A stretch of 64,000 bases of DNA, taken from GCA-002727735 sp038134525 (lineage in GTDB: Bacteria; Bacteroidota; Bacteroidia; Flavobacteriales_D; Parvicellaceae). The DNA lies in assembly GCA_038134525.1 (NCBI GenBank), contig JAYPVI010000008.1, forward strand, positions 36,162 through 100,161, written 5' to 3'. Positions 1 through 7,329 of this stretch are shown here, in pieces (position 1 is the stretch's first letter; every line of letters starts with the position of its first letter). The notes under the pieces were generated by a model. It made no database searches and was not told the origin of the DNA. It saw only the letters and a list, made by a program, of their open reading frames with translations. The position numbers were made by a program, and so were the translations under genes.

Positions 1-240
1 GGTGCTGCAAGCTTGTACAATTCACATGAGGGTATTTTGTTTCGGAATTTTAAAATAAAACACCCAAAGTCATTAAGTGCCGTTGTACATCAGGGATTGC
101 TATGGGTTACATTTGAAAGTTTTCCTATGCAAAAACTATTTGAACGGAATGATTATCATATTGCAGATTACAACTTATTTTGGCTGAATATAAGACAGAA
201 TTTTTACGAAAGAATGAGTTGGAACCCAGATGTGAAATAA
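1..240 (+). CDS. C-terminal part of an unidentified protein (5' end outside window)
   Basis: The open frame runs from the first base to a TAA at 238-240, giving 79 residues; the first residues read GAASLYNSHEG, so the gene starts before the window. The fragment is rich in aromatic residues and basic, with no signal or membrane segment. I do not recognise the family. Its stop codon directly abuts the stop of the convergent SOUL-family gene, with no intergenic bases, so it is very probably real coding sequence. Confidence 0.6.
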   Translation, partial: GAASLYNSHEGILFRNFKIKHPKSLSAVVHQGLLWVTFESFPMQKLFERNDYHIADYNLFWLNIRQNFYERMSWNPDVK

Positions 241-846
241 TTATGTAGGAAAAAGTTTCTGAATTTGACTTTTACTTAATTCAACCCAAATTTCATTTTT
301 TCTATTAACAACTTGATAAGGTGCCTGGTACACGGCAACGGCATAACTATCATCAATATAAATTTCTAAGCTTTTTAATATTTGTTTTATCTCTAGGAAT
401 TTTCTCTCACATATTTCTTGTTTCGCATATCCTCCAAACTCTAAAACAGCAACGTACTGATTATTTACCGAACTGAAAAATATACTTTGGTCATTTGGCT
501 TTGGTAGTTCTTTTCCAATCCAACTTTCAGGCATGATAAAAGAAAAGGTGGACTCTTTATTTAATTGATATATTACAGGGGAAGTCATAGCAATTTGCGT
601 TCCATCTTGATTGCCGCCAAAAATATAATTAGCTAATATTCCAAACTTTCCATAAGATGCAGACATATCTTTGATCAACACAGAAGCTTTTTGATAGTTT
701 ATATATTTTTTAAAGTAAATTCCTTTAATTTTTCCTATTAATTCTGGCTCCATTTTCTTTGTTTTTTTCGTAACATATGCACCATACAATTGCCAACTAA
801 CTAGTATTGTTAAACTAAAAATGAAAAAAATTATCAATGTTTTCAT
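241..846 (-). CDS. SOUL-family haem-binding-like protein with N-terminal membrane anchor
   Basis: The protein is 201 residues. Residues 5-24 are a hydrophobic signal or anchor, so it probably sits in the periplasm or inner membrane. The SOUL/HBP hallmark is clear: FGILANYIFGGN followed closely by IAMTSPV, which corresponds to the family pattern LA-YIFG-N then KIAMTxPV. Family members bind haem or tetrapyrroles, but the in vivo role in bacteria is not settled. It is divergent from the DUF429/photolyase-like operon, with 70 bp between the starts. A sequence CAAATGTA at 862-869 gives TACATTTG on the coding strand, a fit to the Bacteroidetes -7 box, but I see no -33 partner. Location next to light-related genes suggests a photo-oxidative role, which is inference. 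Confidence 0.8.
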   Translation of the reverse strand: MKTLIIFFIFSLTILVSWQLYGAYVTKKTKKMEPELIGKIKGIYFKKYINYQKASVLIKDMSASYGKFGILANYIFGGNQDGTQIAMTSPVIYQLNKESTFSFIMPESWIGKELPKPNDQSIFFSSVNNQYVAVLEFGGYAKQEICERKFLEIKQILKSLEIYIDDSYAVAVYQAPYQVVNRKNEIWVELSKSQIQKLFPT

Positions 847-916
847 GACTTAGAGATTAAACAAATGTAATCAATTTTATCTTTTGTTTAATTTTATATT
901 TTAATTATTAAACAAA

Positions 917-1612
917 ATGTATCTAGGAATTGATGGATGTAAATTTGGGTGGGTATGTGCTCAAATCAAAGATAGTGTCGTTTCACTAAAACTTATAGAA
1001 CATATTTCTGAAATCAAATGCCTTAATAGTAAATTAGTATTTATTGATATTCCCATTGGGTTGGGTGATCAATTCAAGCTAAGAACAATTGATTTAATGC
1101 TCAGGAATTTATTATCCAAAAAAAGAAAAAGTAGTGTTTTCACTGCACCGGTAAGAGAAGCATTAGAAGCCCCAACATATCAATTGGGAAATCAAATTAA
1201 TAAAGAAATTTCTAATAAAGGGATCTCTATTCAAGCCTGGAATATCGGTAAAAAAATTATTGAGGTAAATGAATTTTTGTCCCTTAATAAGGTATATCTA
1301 AAGAAAACAAGTGAGTCTCATCCTGAACTATGCTTTGAACAATTAAATAGTGGGCCCTTAAGCCATGCCAAAAAAACACCTTTAGGTATTGAAGAACGCA
1401 TGAAAATCATCAATAAATACATTGATTTTTCATTTCAGCAGATTACAGAATTTAAAAATGAGTTCAAAACAGACAAAGCAAAAATGGATGACATAATTGA
1501 TGCAGTAGTACTATCATTAAGTGCTATGCGTTGGGAAATGAATGGGAAGAGACAAATTACACAAGAGGTAGAAAAAGACTCATTAAAATTACCATTTAAT
1601 ATCAAATACTAG
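917..1612 (+). CDS. DUF429 family protein (RNase H-like fold)
   Basis: The protein is 231 residues. Visible DUF429 motifs are GIDGCKFGWV at the N terminus, FIDIPIGL near residue 43, SSVFTAPVREAL near 72, ESHPELCFEQL near 133, and DDIIDAVVLSLSA near 191. The conserved acidic residues in the first, second and last motifs resemble an RNase H-like active site. The biochemical function of the family is unknown. It is the first gene of a four-gene operon: the next start codon follows its stop with no intervening base. The start is the only ATG before the GIDGCK motif. Confidence 0.82.
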   Translation: MYLGIDGCKFGWVCAQIKDSVVSLKLIEHISEIKCLNSKLVFIDIPIGLGDQFKLRTIDLMLRNLLSKKRKSSVFTAPVREALEAPTYQLGNQINKEISNKGISIQAWNIGKKIIEVNEFLSLNKVYLKKTSESHPELCFEQLNSGPLSHAKKTPLGIEERMKIINKYIDFSFQQITEFKNEFKTDKAKMDDIIDAVVLSLSAMRWEMNGKRQITQEVEKDSLKLPFNIKY

Positions 1613-3085
1613 ATGAAAGAAATTAACATCATATTCCCAAATCAACTTTTTAAAATTCCTGCATTAAAAAAAGAAATTAAGACTTATTTAATAGAAGAAT
1701 ACTTGTTTTTTAGACAATATAATTTTCACAAACAAAAAATACACTTTCATAGGGCAACAATGAAGAATTATGAAAGTCATTTAGTGTCTCTTGGTTATGA
1801 GGTGACCTACATTGATTCTTTAAACGACAATGGTGACATAAGAAACCTAATAGACACACATTTCGATGAAAATAGCACAATACATTGTTATCATCCAGAA
1901 GATGATTGGCTTGAGAAAAGAATCAAATCCCATTGTAAAAAAAAAGGGATAAACCTAGTGATTTATGACAATCCACTCTTTTTAGCAAATCATGAAGAAC
2001 TGAATATGTTTTTTAAAAAAGAAAAGAAAAAATTTTTCCAAACCTCATTTTACAAAACTCAACGTCAAAAATTAGATATCCTTTTAAATGAGCAAGGGAA
2101 ACCCGAAGGGGGCAAATGGACTTATGATGACGAAAATCGAGAAAAATATCCAAAAGATAAAGTACCTCCTTCAATTCAATACCCAAAAATGAATTCCACT
2201 TTTAAAAATGCTTCTGCTTATGTGGAAAATCATTTTAACACCAATTTTGGTGTTATCAATGAGGAAAAAAGATACCCCACTAATCATGAGGAAGCGGAAG
2301 CTTGGTTAAATCAGTTTTTAGCCGTACGCTTTAAAGAGTTTGGACCTTACGAAGATGCTGTAGTTAAAGAAGATTCCATTCTTAATCACAGTGTTTTATC
2401 CCCCTTAATCAATTGTGGGTTATTGGATCCCAATGTGATTGTTCAAAATAGTATGAAATATTATAAAGAACATCATATCCCAATTAATTCTTGTGAAGGG
2501 TTCATTAGACAAATTATAGGTTGGAGAGAATTTATTAGAGGGGTTTATGTGGCTAAAGGCAGGCAGGAAAGAACTACTAATTTTTGGGGGTTTAATCGAA
2601 AAATACCTCCATCATTTTACGAAGGAGTAACAGGAATAGAACCCATAGATGATACGATTATTAAAATAAAAGAATCAAGTTACGCAAATCATATTGAAAG
2701 ATTAATGATTTTGGGAAATTTCATGCTCTTATGTGAATTTAACCCTGATGCAGTTTATCAATGGTTTATGGAGGTTTTTATAGATGCTTATGATTGGGTA
2801 ATGGTACCTAATGTGTACGGGATGAGTCAATTTGCAGATGGGGGTGTAATGTCTACCAAGCCCTACATAAGTAGTAGTAATTACATCATCAAAATGAGTA
2901 ACTACAAAAAGGGAGATTGGTGTAAAATATGGGATGCTCTTTTTTGGAATTTCATGGATAAACAACGTTCATTTTTCTTAAAAAATCCACGAATGAGAAT
3001 GCTCATTAGCAGCTTCGATAAAATGGATCAACTCAAAAGAGAAAACTATCTTTTAACAGCCGATAATTATTTAAGAAATTTATAA
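1613..3085 (+). CDS. Cryptochrome/photolyase-related protein (PF04244 type, FeS-BCP lineage)
   Basis: The protein is 490 residues, normal for the deoxyribodipyrimidine photolyase-related (CryPro/FeS-BCP) family, which binds FAD and repairs (6-4) photoproducts in characterised members. Seen: an N-terminal antenna-type domain beginning INIIFPNQL; FAD-domain motifs CEGFIRQIIGWREFIRG near residue 296; and WFMEVFIDAYDW plus VPNVYGMSQFADGG near 384-411. Of the four cysteines that hold the 4Fe-4S cluster in PhrB-type proteins, only Cys374 (LLCEF) and Cys437 (GDWCKIW) have obvious counterparts. The loop that carries the Cys-x2-Cys pair is missing after SNYIIKMS. It may therefore lack the cluster. It is co-transcribed with DUF429 and two downstream genes and lies 1 kb from the rhodopsin gene. 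Confidence 0.85.
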   Translation: MKEINIIFPNQLFKIPALKKEIKTYLIEEYLFFRQYNFHKQKIHFHRATMKNYESHLVSLGYEVTYIDSLNDNGDIRNLIDTHFDENSTIHCYHPEDDWLEKRIKSHCKKKGINLVIYDNPLFLANHEELNMFFKKEKKKFFQTSFYKTQRQKLDILLNEQGKPEGGKWTYDDENREKYPKDKVPPSIQYPKMNSTFKNASAYVENHFNTNFGVINEEKRYPTNHEEAEAWLNQFLAVRFKEFGPYEDAVVKEDSILNHSVLSPLINCGLLDPNVIVQNSMKYYKEHHIPINSCEGFIRQIIGWREFIRGVYVAKGRQERTTNFWGFNRKIPPSFYEGVTGIEPIDDTIIKIKESSYANHIERLMILGNFMLLCEFNPDAVYQWFMEVFIDAYDWVMVPNVYGMSQFADGGVMSTKPYISSSNYIIKMSNYKKGDWCKIWDALFWNFMDKQRSFFLKNPRMRMLISSFDKMDQLKRENYLLTADNYLRNL

Positions 3086-3086
3086 A

Positions 3087-3500
3087 ATGGGGCTACATAA
3101 TATTACGTACAAAAACAAGGAAACCGAAAAAATCATAAATGAAGAAGTAGGAAAACCGTTTAGATTATTTGAAAAATTGAGACTAGGTGGAATAGGATCT
3201 AGAAGAATGATTATTGAAAATTTTAGTGAAGATATAAAGCATCTTGAATCAAAAGTGAGTGGAATTCAATATGCCAACATAGAATTAAGGCCAAAGGGCG
3301 TAATTATTCATATTAACCAAGGCATTTATACACACGCCTGGACTATTCCGTATTTTAGGTTATCCCTTTTTAATGGTGACTTTTTCACCATTCATGGAGA
3401 TGGAAGTTATATTCAATTTAATAAGAAAAAAAGCTGGAAGGAAAACAAAGAGTTTCTTCAAAAAATAGTAAAATTAAAGTCAGAATTTATCCCAAAATAA
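3087..3500 (+). CDS. Conserved hypothetical protein in photolyase-like operon
   Basis: The protein is 137 residues, soluble and basic, with no signal peptide or membrane helix. It starts one base after the stop of the photolyase-like gene and ends two bases before the thioesterase gene, so it is very likely translated from the same mRNA. The middle part (residues about 60-115) alternates hydrophobic and polar residues with HAWTIPYFRLSLF and GDFFTIHGDGSYIQF, suggesting a beta-sheet fold followed by a C-terminal helix. I do not recognise the family and assign no function. Confidence 0.7.
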   Translation: MGLHNITYKNKETEKIINEEVGKPFRLFEKLRLGGIGSRRMIIENFSEDIKHLESKVSGIQYANIELRPKGVIIHINQGIYTHAWTIPYFRLSLFNGDFFTIHGDGSYIQFNKKKSWKENKEFLQKIVKLKSEFIPK

Positions 3501-3502
3501 GC

Positions 3503-4024
3503 ATGTATCCCTATTTAAGATTAATAAGAGTTGTAATAACTAGAAGTTTTAGGCCAAAAGTTAACTTTCATACTCAAGGAGAGGACTCTATAAACCTCAT
3601 GGTTCTTCCACAAGACATTGATCCATTTATGGAATTAAACAACGGTAGATATGTTACTCTATTGGATTTAGGAAGATTTGGTTATTCTGTAAATGTTAAC
3701 ATTAAAAAATTTTTGAAAGAAAACCAATGGTCTATGACAATAACGGGGACTTACAACAACTACAGACATCGGCTTAGGTTATTTCAACGGTTTCAACTCA
3801 AAACAAGATTGATGGGTTATGACGAAAAATGGTTTTACTTTTTTCAAAAAGCGGTTAAAAACGAAAAAACATACATGGCGTCTTTAGTTCGATTTTCCTT
3901 TACCTCGAAAAATGGCATTGTTTTCCCAAAAGAAGTGATTAAAGCTATGGGTGAAGAATACAACCCAGGTAAACTAGATCATTGGGTACAAGACTTGAGT
4001 AAACACCAATTATTTAAAAAATAA
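3503..4024 (+). CDS. Hotdog-fold acyl-CoA thioesterase family protein (THEM6-like)
   Basis: The protein is 173 residues. The segment from residue 31 reads LPQDIDPFMELNNGRYVTLLDLGR, split here as DIDPFMELNNGRY and LLDLGR. It matches the D-D-x-N-x-H-MNNGRY helix region of 4HBT-type thioesterases, with Glu in place of the usual His before NN. Downstream TGTYNNYRHRLRLFQRFQLKTRL fits the central strand region (ITGTYNNYRHRL, then FQLKTRL). Members hydrolyse acyl-CoA thioesters, but this branch has unproven substrates. It is the last gene of the DUF429 operon, and a bidirectional terminator-like hairpin follows immediately. Confidence 0.72.
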   Translation: MYPYLRLIRVVITRSFRPKVNFHTQGEDSINLMVLPQDIDPFMELNNGRYVTLLDLGRFGYSVNVNIKKFLKENQWSMTITGTYNNYRHRLRLFQRFQLKTRLMGYDEKWFYFFQKAVKNEKTYMASLVRFSFTSKNGIVFPKEVIKAMGEEYNPGKLDHWVQDLSKHQLFKK

Positions 4025-4025
4025 A

Positions 4026-4048
4026 AAAGGAGAACGTAGTCCTCCTTT
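4026..4048. terminator. Bidirectional hairpin terminator between thioesterase and rhodopsin genes
   Basis: A perfect 7-bp stem pairs AAAGGAG at 4026-4032 with CTCCTTT at 4042-4048 around a 9-base loop. T-rich sequence follows on the plus strand (TTTATTT) and a run of A precedes it (T-run for the minus strand). It lies between two convergent genes and can serve both. Confidence 0.7.
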
Positions 4049-4080
4049 ATTTAACCTTTAAATATTAAGTGAAACTGTAA

Positions 4081-4824
4081 TTAAGCAGTTTCTTTAGATG
4101 AATTAACTGCTAAATTATACACAACTAATCCAAAACCAATTTTGTTGATAGCATCACCAATGTTGTAAACTACATCCATTGCTAAATCCATACCAAATAT
4201 TTGACCTTCTGCACCGTACCATCCAGCTGTTCCAGCCATATATCCTATTGGATAAATAGCCCAACCAATTAAAACAAATTTACATAAAATGTTATGGGCT
4301 GCTAATACATTACCACCAGCTGAAGTTGCAAGTGATTTCGCTTCTCCAAACATGATTAAATATACAATGTAGAAGTATGCTGCACCAGAAATACCACCCC
4401 AAAGAGCAGCTTGATCTCTGTTCACACCTTCACCCCAATATCCTGTTACTAACATAACAACTGAAGCACCAATTAATGTCCACATTAATCTTTTAGAAGC
4501 ACCAGCAGCTCTTAGGATAAGGTAAAACTCCACACACATTAAAGGTACAGTTAATACCCAATCAACATATCTGAAAAAAGTTGGAGATTCCATATTGGTT
4601 GCCCAATAATCTCTCATGTAATAATAGTGTACTGCTGCAATAAATGTTATCAAACCAGACACTAAAATTGATGTACGCCACTTTTTATCAAATGAATTCA
4701 TTGATAGAAAGAAAAACGCAGACGCTGCCATCATAGCCATACATCCAACGAAAAACGTAAAACCTACATAATCGTCAGTGGCCATTTTTGGCACAGCAAG
4801 AAAAAAATTATTTAATGTTTCCAT
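4081..4824 (-). CDS. Proton-pumping proteorhodopsin, green-type (DTE motif, Met tuning residue)
   Basis: The protein has 247 residues and seven hydrophobic helices. Helix C reads RYVDWVLTVP then LMCVEFYLIL. This gives Asp88 (proton acceptor), Thr92 and Glu99 (proton donor), the DTE pattern of outward proton pumps, equivalent to D97/T101/E108 of the SAR86 protein. The tuning position (residue 105 there) is Met96, seen in green-absorbing flavobacterial rhodopsins. His66 is present as the acceptor partner. Helix G has GDAINKIGFG with Lys228 as the retinal Schiff-base lysine and Asp224 as counter-ion. It would drive light-dependent proton export across the inner membrane. No retinal or carotenoid genes (blh, crt) lie in the window, so retinal must come from elsewhere in the genome. 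Confidence 0.96.
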   Translation of the reverse strand: METLNNFFLAVPKMATDDYVGFTFFVGCMAMMAASAFFFLSMNSFDKKWRTSILVSGLITFIAAVHYYYMRDYWATNMESPTFFRYVDWVLTVPLMCVEFYLILRAAGASKRLMWTLIGASVVMLVTGYWGEGVNRDQAALWGGISGAAYFYIVYLIMFGEAKSLATSAGGNVLAAHNILCKFVLIGWAIYPIGYMAGTAGWYGAEGQIFGMDLAMDVVYNIGDAINKIGFGLVVYNLAVNSSKETA

Positions 4825-4849
4825 TTGTTTAAATTTAAGGATTGTTCAA

Positions 4850-4882
4850 CAAATTTAAAAATAGATTAAACAAAACTCCAAA
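4850..4882 (-). promoter_or_regulatory. Probable rhodopsin promoter (TTTG-N21-TAAATTTG)
   Basis: On the coding strand a TTTG (complement of 4879-4882) precedes TAAATTTG (complement of 4850-4857) by 21 bases. This matches the Bacteroidetes sigma-A pattern TTTG / TAnnTTTG. The predicted start would leave a leader of about 20 bases before the ATG at 4824. Confidence 0.5.
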
Positions 4883-4938
4883 TTTTTGTTAAATTATTTT
4901 TGACAAAACCTAAACATTTTTTCAGTTATTAGATTAAT

Positions 4939-5005
4939 AAGTGTTTTTTTTACACTTTCTTTAATTTCCCAAATTTTATTAAAAATGAGCTGAAAAGTGT
5001 AAAAA
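4939..5005. promoter_or_regulatory. Cluster of AAGTGT boxes / spaced inverted repeat upstream of rhodopsin and ArsC-like genes
   Basis: AAGTGT at 4939-4944 is inverted as ACACTT at 4952-4957. The 12-base TTTTTACACTTT at 4947-4958 is exactly complementary to AAAGTGTAAAAA at 4994-5005. Three copies of the core in 67 bp, in a divergent intergenic region upstream of the rhodopsin promoter, could be an operator or a hairpin. The AT-richness weakens the statistical case. Confidence 0.35.
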
Positions 5006-5081
5006 TTACAATTATTGAAAAATTAAAATAATGATGATTTTTATAAAAAATAGTTGTAAATTATGTAGAAAAATAATTGTC

Positions 5082-5438
5082 ATGCATTTTAATAAATCTG
5101 AACTCACCATAATTTATAATAGCCAAAAAAGTATTGACAAAAAAACTTTAGCTATTGCACAGGGGATTTCAAAAAAAATAAATAAGCAAGATATAAATGA
5201 AGTTAGAGTTTCAAACACTTTATTTAGGATGATTATCGAAAAATTAGGTGTTAATGCAAAAGATGTTATGGATAAATCTCAAAAAGTTTACCAGAATGAA
5301 ATTAAGGGCAGCAATCCCGATATTGATTCTGCATATTACCTGATTATGAACAACCCTAATCTACTAAAAGGGCCTTTGGTATTATTTAATGGAAAAGCCG
5401 TTTTTTGCAAAACCCCGACTGATATATTAAGAATATGA
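5082..5438 (+). CDS. ArsC/Spx-like thioredoxin-fold protein without the catalytic Cys
   Basis: An ATG start at 5082 gives 118 residues; the frame stays open upstream to an ATG at 5031 but that extension looks non-coding. The N terminus reads LTIIYNSQKSIDKKTLAIAQ. In arsenate reductases and Spx the equivalent loop is YxxPxCxxCR, so the reactive Cys is replaced here by polar residues. The C-terminal part NNPNLLKGPLVLFNGKAV matches the ArsC region HPxLIxRPIVxxxGKAV. I recall this Cys-free branch as common in Flavobacteria. It is unlikely to reduce arsenate; a regulatory role is a guess. It is divergent from the rhodopsin gene. Confidence 0.65.
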   Translation: MHFNKSELTIIYNSQKSIDKKTLAIAQGISKKINKQDINEVRVSNTLFRMIIEKLGVNAKDVMDKSQKVYQNEIKGSNPDIDSAYYLIMNNPNLLKGPLVLFNGKAVFCKTPTDILRI

Positions 5439-5479
5439 ACATTATATTCGCTTAATTATTAGAAGAACTATTAAATATT

Positions 5480-5749
5480 TTGATTACACTTCGATTCATT
5501 GCTTGGATAGAAGGAATTTCCTTTCTTCTTTTTGGTATTTCTATGCCTTTGAAATATGGTTTTGACATTCCGGAGCCCAATTATTTTATCGGTATGGGGC
5601 ATGGAATTTTATTTATGATATATAATCTATTTATTATAAGATATTCTAAAAAAAAGAAATGGAAAATAAAGCAAATTATGTTTCTGTGCTTTTTATCACT
5701 TATCCCATTTGGAACATTTTACGGAGATTATAAATATCTGAAAAATTAA
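5480..5749 (+). CDS. DUF3817 small integral membrane protein
   Basis: The protein is 89 residues with three probable membrane helices (about 5-23, 36-52, 62-80). The start LRFIAWIEGISFLLF, the PLKY segment and MGHGILFMIYNL match the DUF3817 pattern of a conserved Glu in helix 1 and a HG-LF-xY motif in helix 2. The function of the family is unknown. The only start that keeps helix 1 complete is TTG at 5480; no ATG is available upstream in frame. It follows the ArsC-like gene by 41 bp and may share its transcript. Confidence 0.7.
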   Translation: MITLRFIAWIEGISFLLFGISMPLKYGFDIPEPNYFIGMGHGILFMIYNLFIIRYSKKKKWKIKQIMFLCFLSLIPFGTFYGDYKYLKN

Positions 5750-5780
5750 TCTCTAATAATTAGATGTCATTTTCATTAAC

Positions 5781-6233
5781 CTAACTAACACTAAGAATAT
5801 CATAAGCAGTGTTCCTAAACTGAATGCTATCTCCTTCTTTTTTGTTTTTTAATAGTCTACCAATTGGAGATTCAATTGAAATAACAAAATAATTTTTATC
5901 TTGTATTTGAATACGCCCCCAGCCTGTAGAAATAAAAAAACACCCCTTATCTGTTTTTATTAAACTACCAACATCAGCTTTACTGTGTATATGTTTAGTG
6001 TCGATATTTGATAAGCAATTTTTTTGGTTTTGGGCATTAATAAGCTGTTTGTAATGCTGATCAATTTCAGTTTGAATTTTGGCTCTACTGGTTTCATGCT
6101 TATCACCTGCACTGCTTTTTGTGTCCGCATCTCGACTATCTGTAAGTAAGGTAATAGCATTAGAAATGTCTTTAATCTTTAGTTGTAATTGCTTTAAAAC
6201 TTCAGTTTTTATGTTTTGCTTAATGGAATTCAA
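5781..6233 (-). CDS. GreA/GreB-like protein (often mislabelled 3-oxoacyl-ACP synthase)
   Basis: The frame is open from 6302 (ATG), but the 23 residues before Leu24 look unlike the family. A TTG at 6233 gives 150 residues starting LNSIKQNIKTEVLKQLQ, which fits the usual N terminus. The signature SSAGDKHETSRA at the end of the N-terminal coiled coil is typical of Gre-like factors. The C-terminal half (DVGSLIKTDKGCFFIS, then ISIESPIGRLLKNKKEGD) fits the FKBP-like GreA C-terminal domain. It may act on RNA polymerase through the secondary channel, which is inference. Bacteroidetes databases often name it 3-oxoacyl-ACP synthase without support. The 5' end is uncertain. Confidence 0.7.
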   Translation of the reverse strand: MNSIKQNIKTEVLKQLQLKIKDISNAITLLTDSRDADTKSSAGDKHETSRAKIQTEIDQHYKQLINAQNQKNCLSNIDTKHIHSKADVGSLIKTDKGCFFISTGWGRIQIQDKNYFVISIESPIGRLLKNKKEGDSIQFRNTAYDILSVS

Positions 6234-6365
6234 ACCAAAATAAATAATTGAATTTCGTATTTGAAAATACAAAAAAGGAAGCCTTTTTTCATTAACGTAC
6301 ATATCTATACTTGCAATAATTGCATTGTCAAACTAGATTGATTCTTAAATAACTAATTTTGAACA

Positions 6366-7001
6366 ATGAATTCGCAAGTAGAAAAATATTTTAAGCAACT
6401 GGAAAAATGGGTTAATGAATTACTTCTTCTTCGAGACATAATTATGACTTGTGGGCTGGAAGAAGAATTCAAGTGGAAACACCCTTGTTTTACTTTAAAC
6501 GGAAAAAATGTAGTTCTTATTCATGTGTTCAAGGACTATTGTGGACTTATGTTTTTTAAAGGTATTTTACTGAAGGATGAGAAAAAGCTTTTACATACTG
6601 TTAAAAACATTCAATCAGAGAGACAATTGAGATTTACCAGTTTGGCAGAAATAAATGAAAGTCATGATTTAATAAAAGCCTACATTTTTGAAGCTATTGA
6701 TATTGAGCAGAAAAGACTAAAAGTAAAACTGAAAGATGTTTCCGAATATGATGTACCAGAAGAATTGAAACAAAAATTCATTGAATCTCCAGACTTTAAA
6801 ACCGCATTCGGAAACCTTACACCTGGAAGGCAAAAAGGATATTTACTTCATTTTGCTCAAGCAAAGCAATCCTCAACACGAATTGTACGAATCGAAAAAT
6901 ATATTGAGCGGATAATGATGGGTAAAGGAATTCGCGATTGCATTTGTGGTTATTCTATGCGAATGCCAAATTGCGATGGTTCACACAAGAATTACACTTA
7001 A
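6366..7001 (+). CDS. YdeI/DUF1801 protein with C-terminal CDGSH iron-sulfur motif
   Basis: The protein is 211 residues. Residues 15-115 resemble DUF1801 (EEEFKWKHPCFTLNGKNVV). Residues 150-190 carry the YdeI/OmpD-associated motif TPGRQKGYLLHFAQAKQ followed by R-x-RIEKYIERI. The extreme C terminus has CICGYSMRMPNCDGSH (about residues 192-207), an exact match to the 2Fe-2S CDGSH consensus C-x-C-x2-S-x3-P-x-C-D-G-S-H. The protein may therefore bind a redox-active 2Fe-2S cluster with three Cys and one His. CDGSH domains function as dimers, which fits one motif per chain. The physiological role is unknown. Confidence 0.82.
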   Translation: MNSQVEKYFKQLEKWVNELLLLRDIIMTCGLEEEFKWKHPCFTLNGKNVVLIHVFKDYCGLMFFKGILLKDEKKLLHTVKNIQSERQLRFTSLAEINESHDLIKAYIFEAIDIEQKRLKVKLKDVSEYDVPEELKQKFIESPDFKTAFGNLTPGRQKGYLLHFAQAKQSSTRIVRIEKYIERIMMGKGIRDCICGYSMRMPNCDGSHKNYT

Positions 7002-7284
7002 ATGTTGAACCACTTATTGCTACTTTCATGGGACTTTTTGGCGTATTAGTTCCTTAAACCTATTTTGGTTGAAACCAATTAATGGCACAAATAATAAAAG
7101 TGTTAAAAGTGATCTCATAACCAAATATAAAAAACCATTGGATTACATACCTATTTCACAGCTAAGGGGCTAAAAAAAAGGCAGATTTAAATCAATATGG
7201 GGGTGGTGGTTTTGTGGGGATCATTAGATTTTTTGGCTTTTTTCTGTAATTCTATGGAAGATTTATGGTAAAAAGCAAACAATA
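7002..7284. other. Intergenic region without a recognisable gene
   Basis: About 280 bp between the YdeI-CDGSH stop and the tRNA terminator. All frames are short, and I see no RNA fold, repeat or promoter pair that stands out. It contains G-rich and A-rich stretches around 7165-7215. Confidence 0.5.
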
Positions 7285-7321
7285 AAGCCGCAACTTCTTG
7301 AAAAACAAGAAACTACGGCTT
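7285..7321 (-). terminator. Intrinsic terminator of the tRNA-Gly/tRNA-Leu transcript
   Basis: A long imperfect stem: AAGCCG (7285-7290) pairs with CGGCTT (7316-7321). An inner TTCTTG/CAAGAA stem closes an A5 loop at 7301-7305. On the minus strand it is followed by a T-rich stretch. It lies 8 bp downstream of tRNA-Leu. Confidence 0.75.
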
Positions 7322-7329
7322 AATTAATG

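Noticed and set aside
5082..5438. Arsenate reductase function
   Set aside because: The loop that holds the reactive Cys in ArsC has no Cys here, and no other ars gene is near.
5781..6302. 3-oxoacyl-ACP synthase label for the Gre-like gene
   Set aside because: The protein is far too short for a KAS enzyme and has no Cys-His-His catalytic motif. The SSAGDKHET signature and FKBP-like end fit Gre-type factors.
7163..7215. Possible small RNA or hairpin in the gap before the tRNA terminator
   Set aside because: Only weak, short pairings and no promoter or terminator pair could be drawn.
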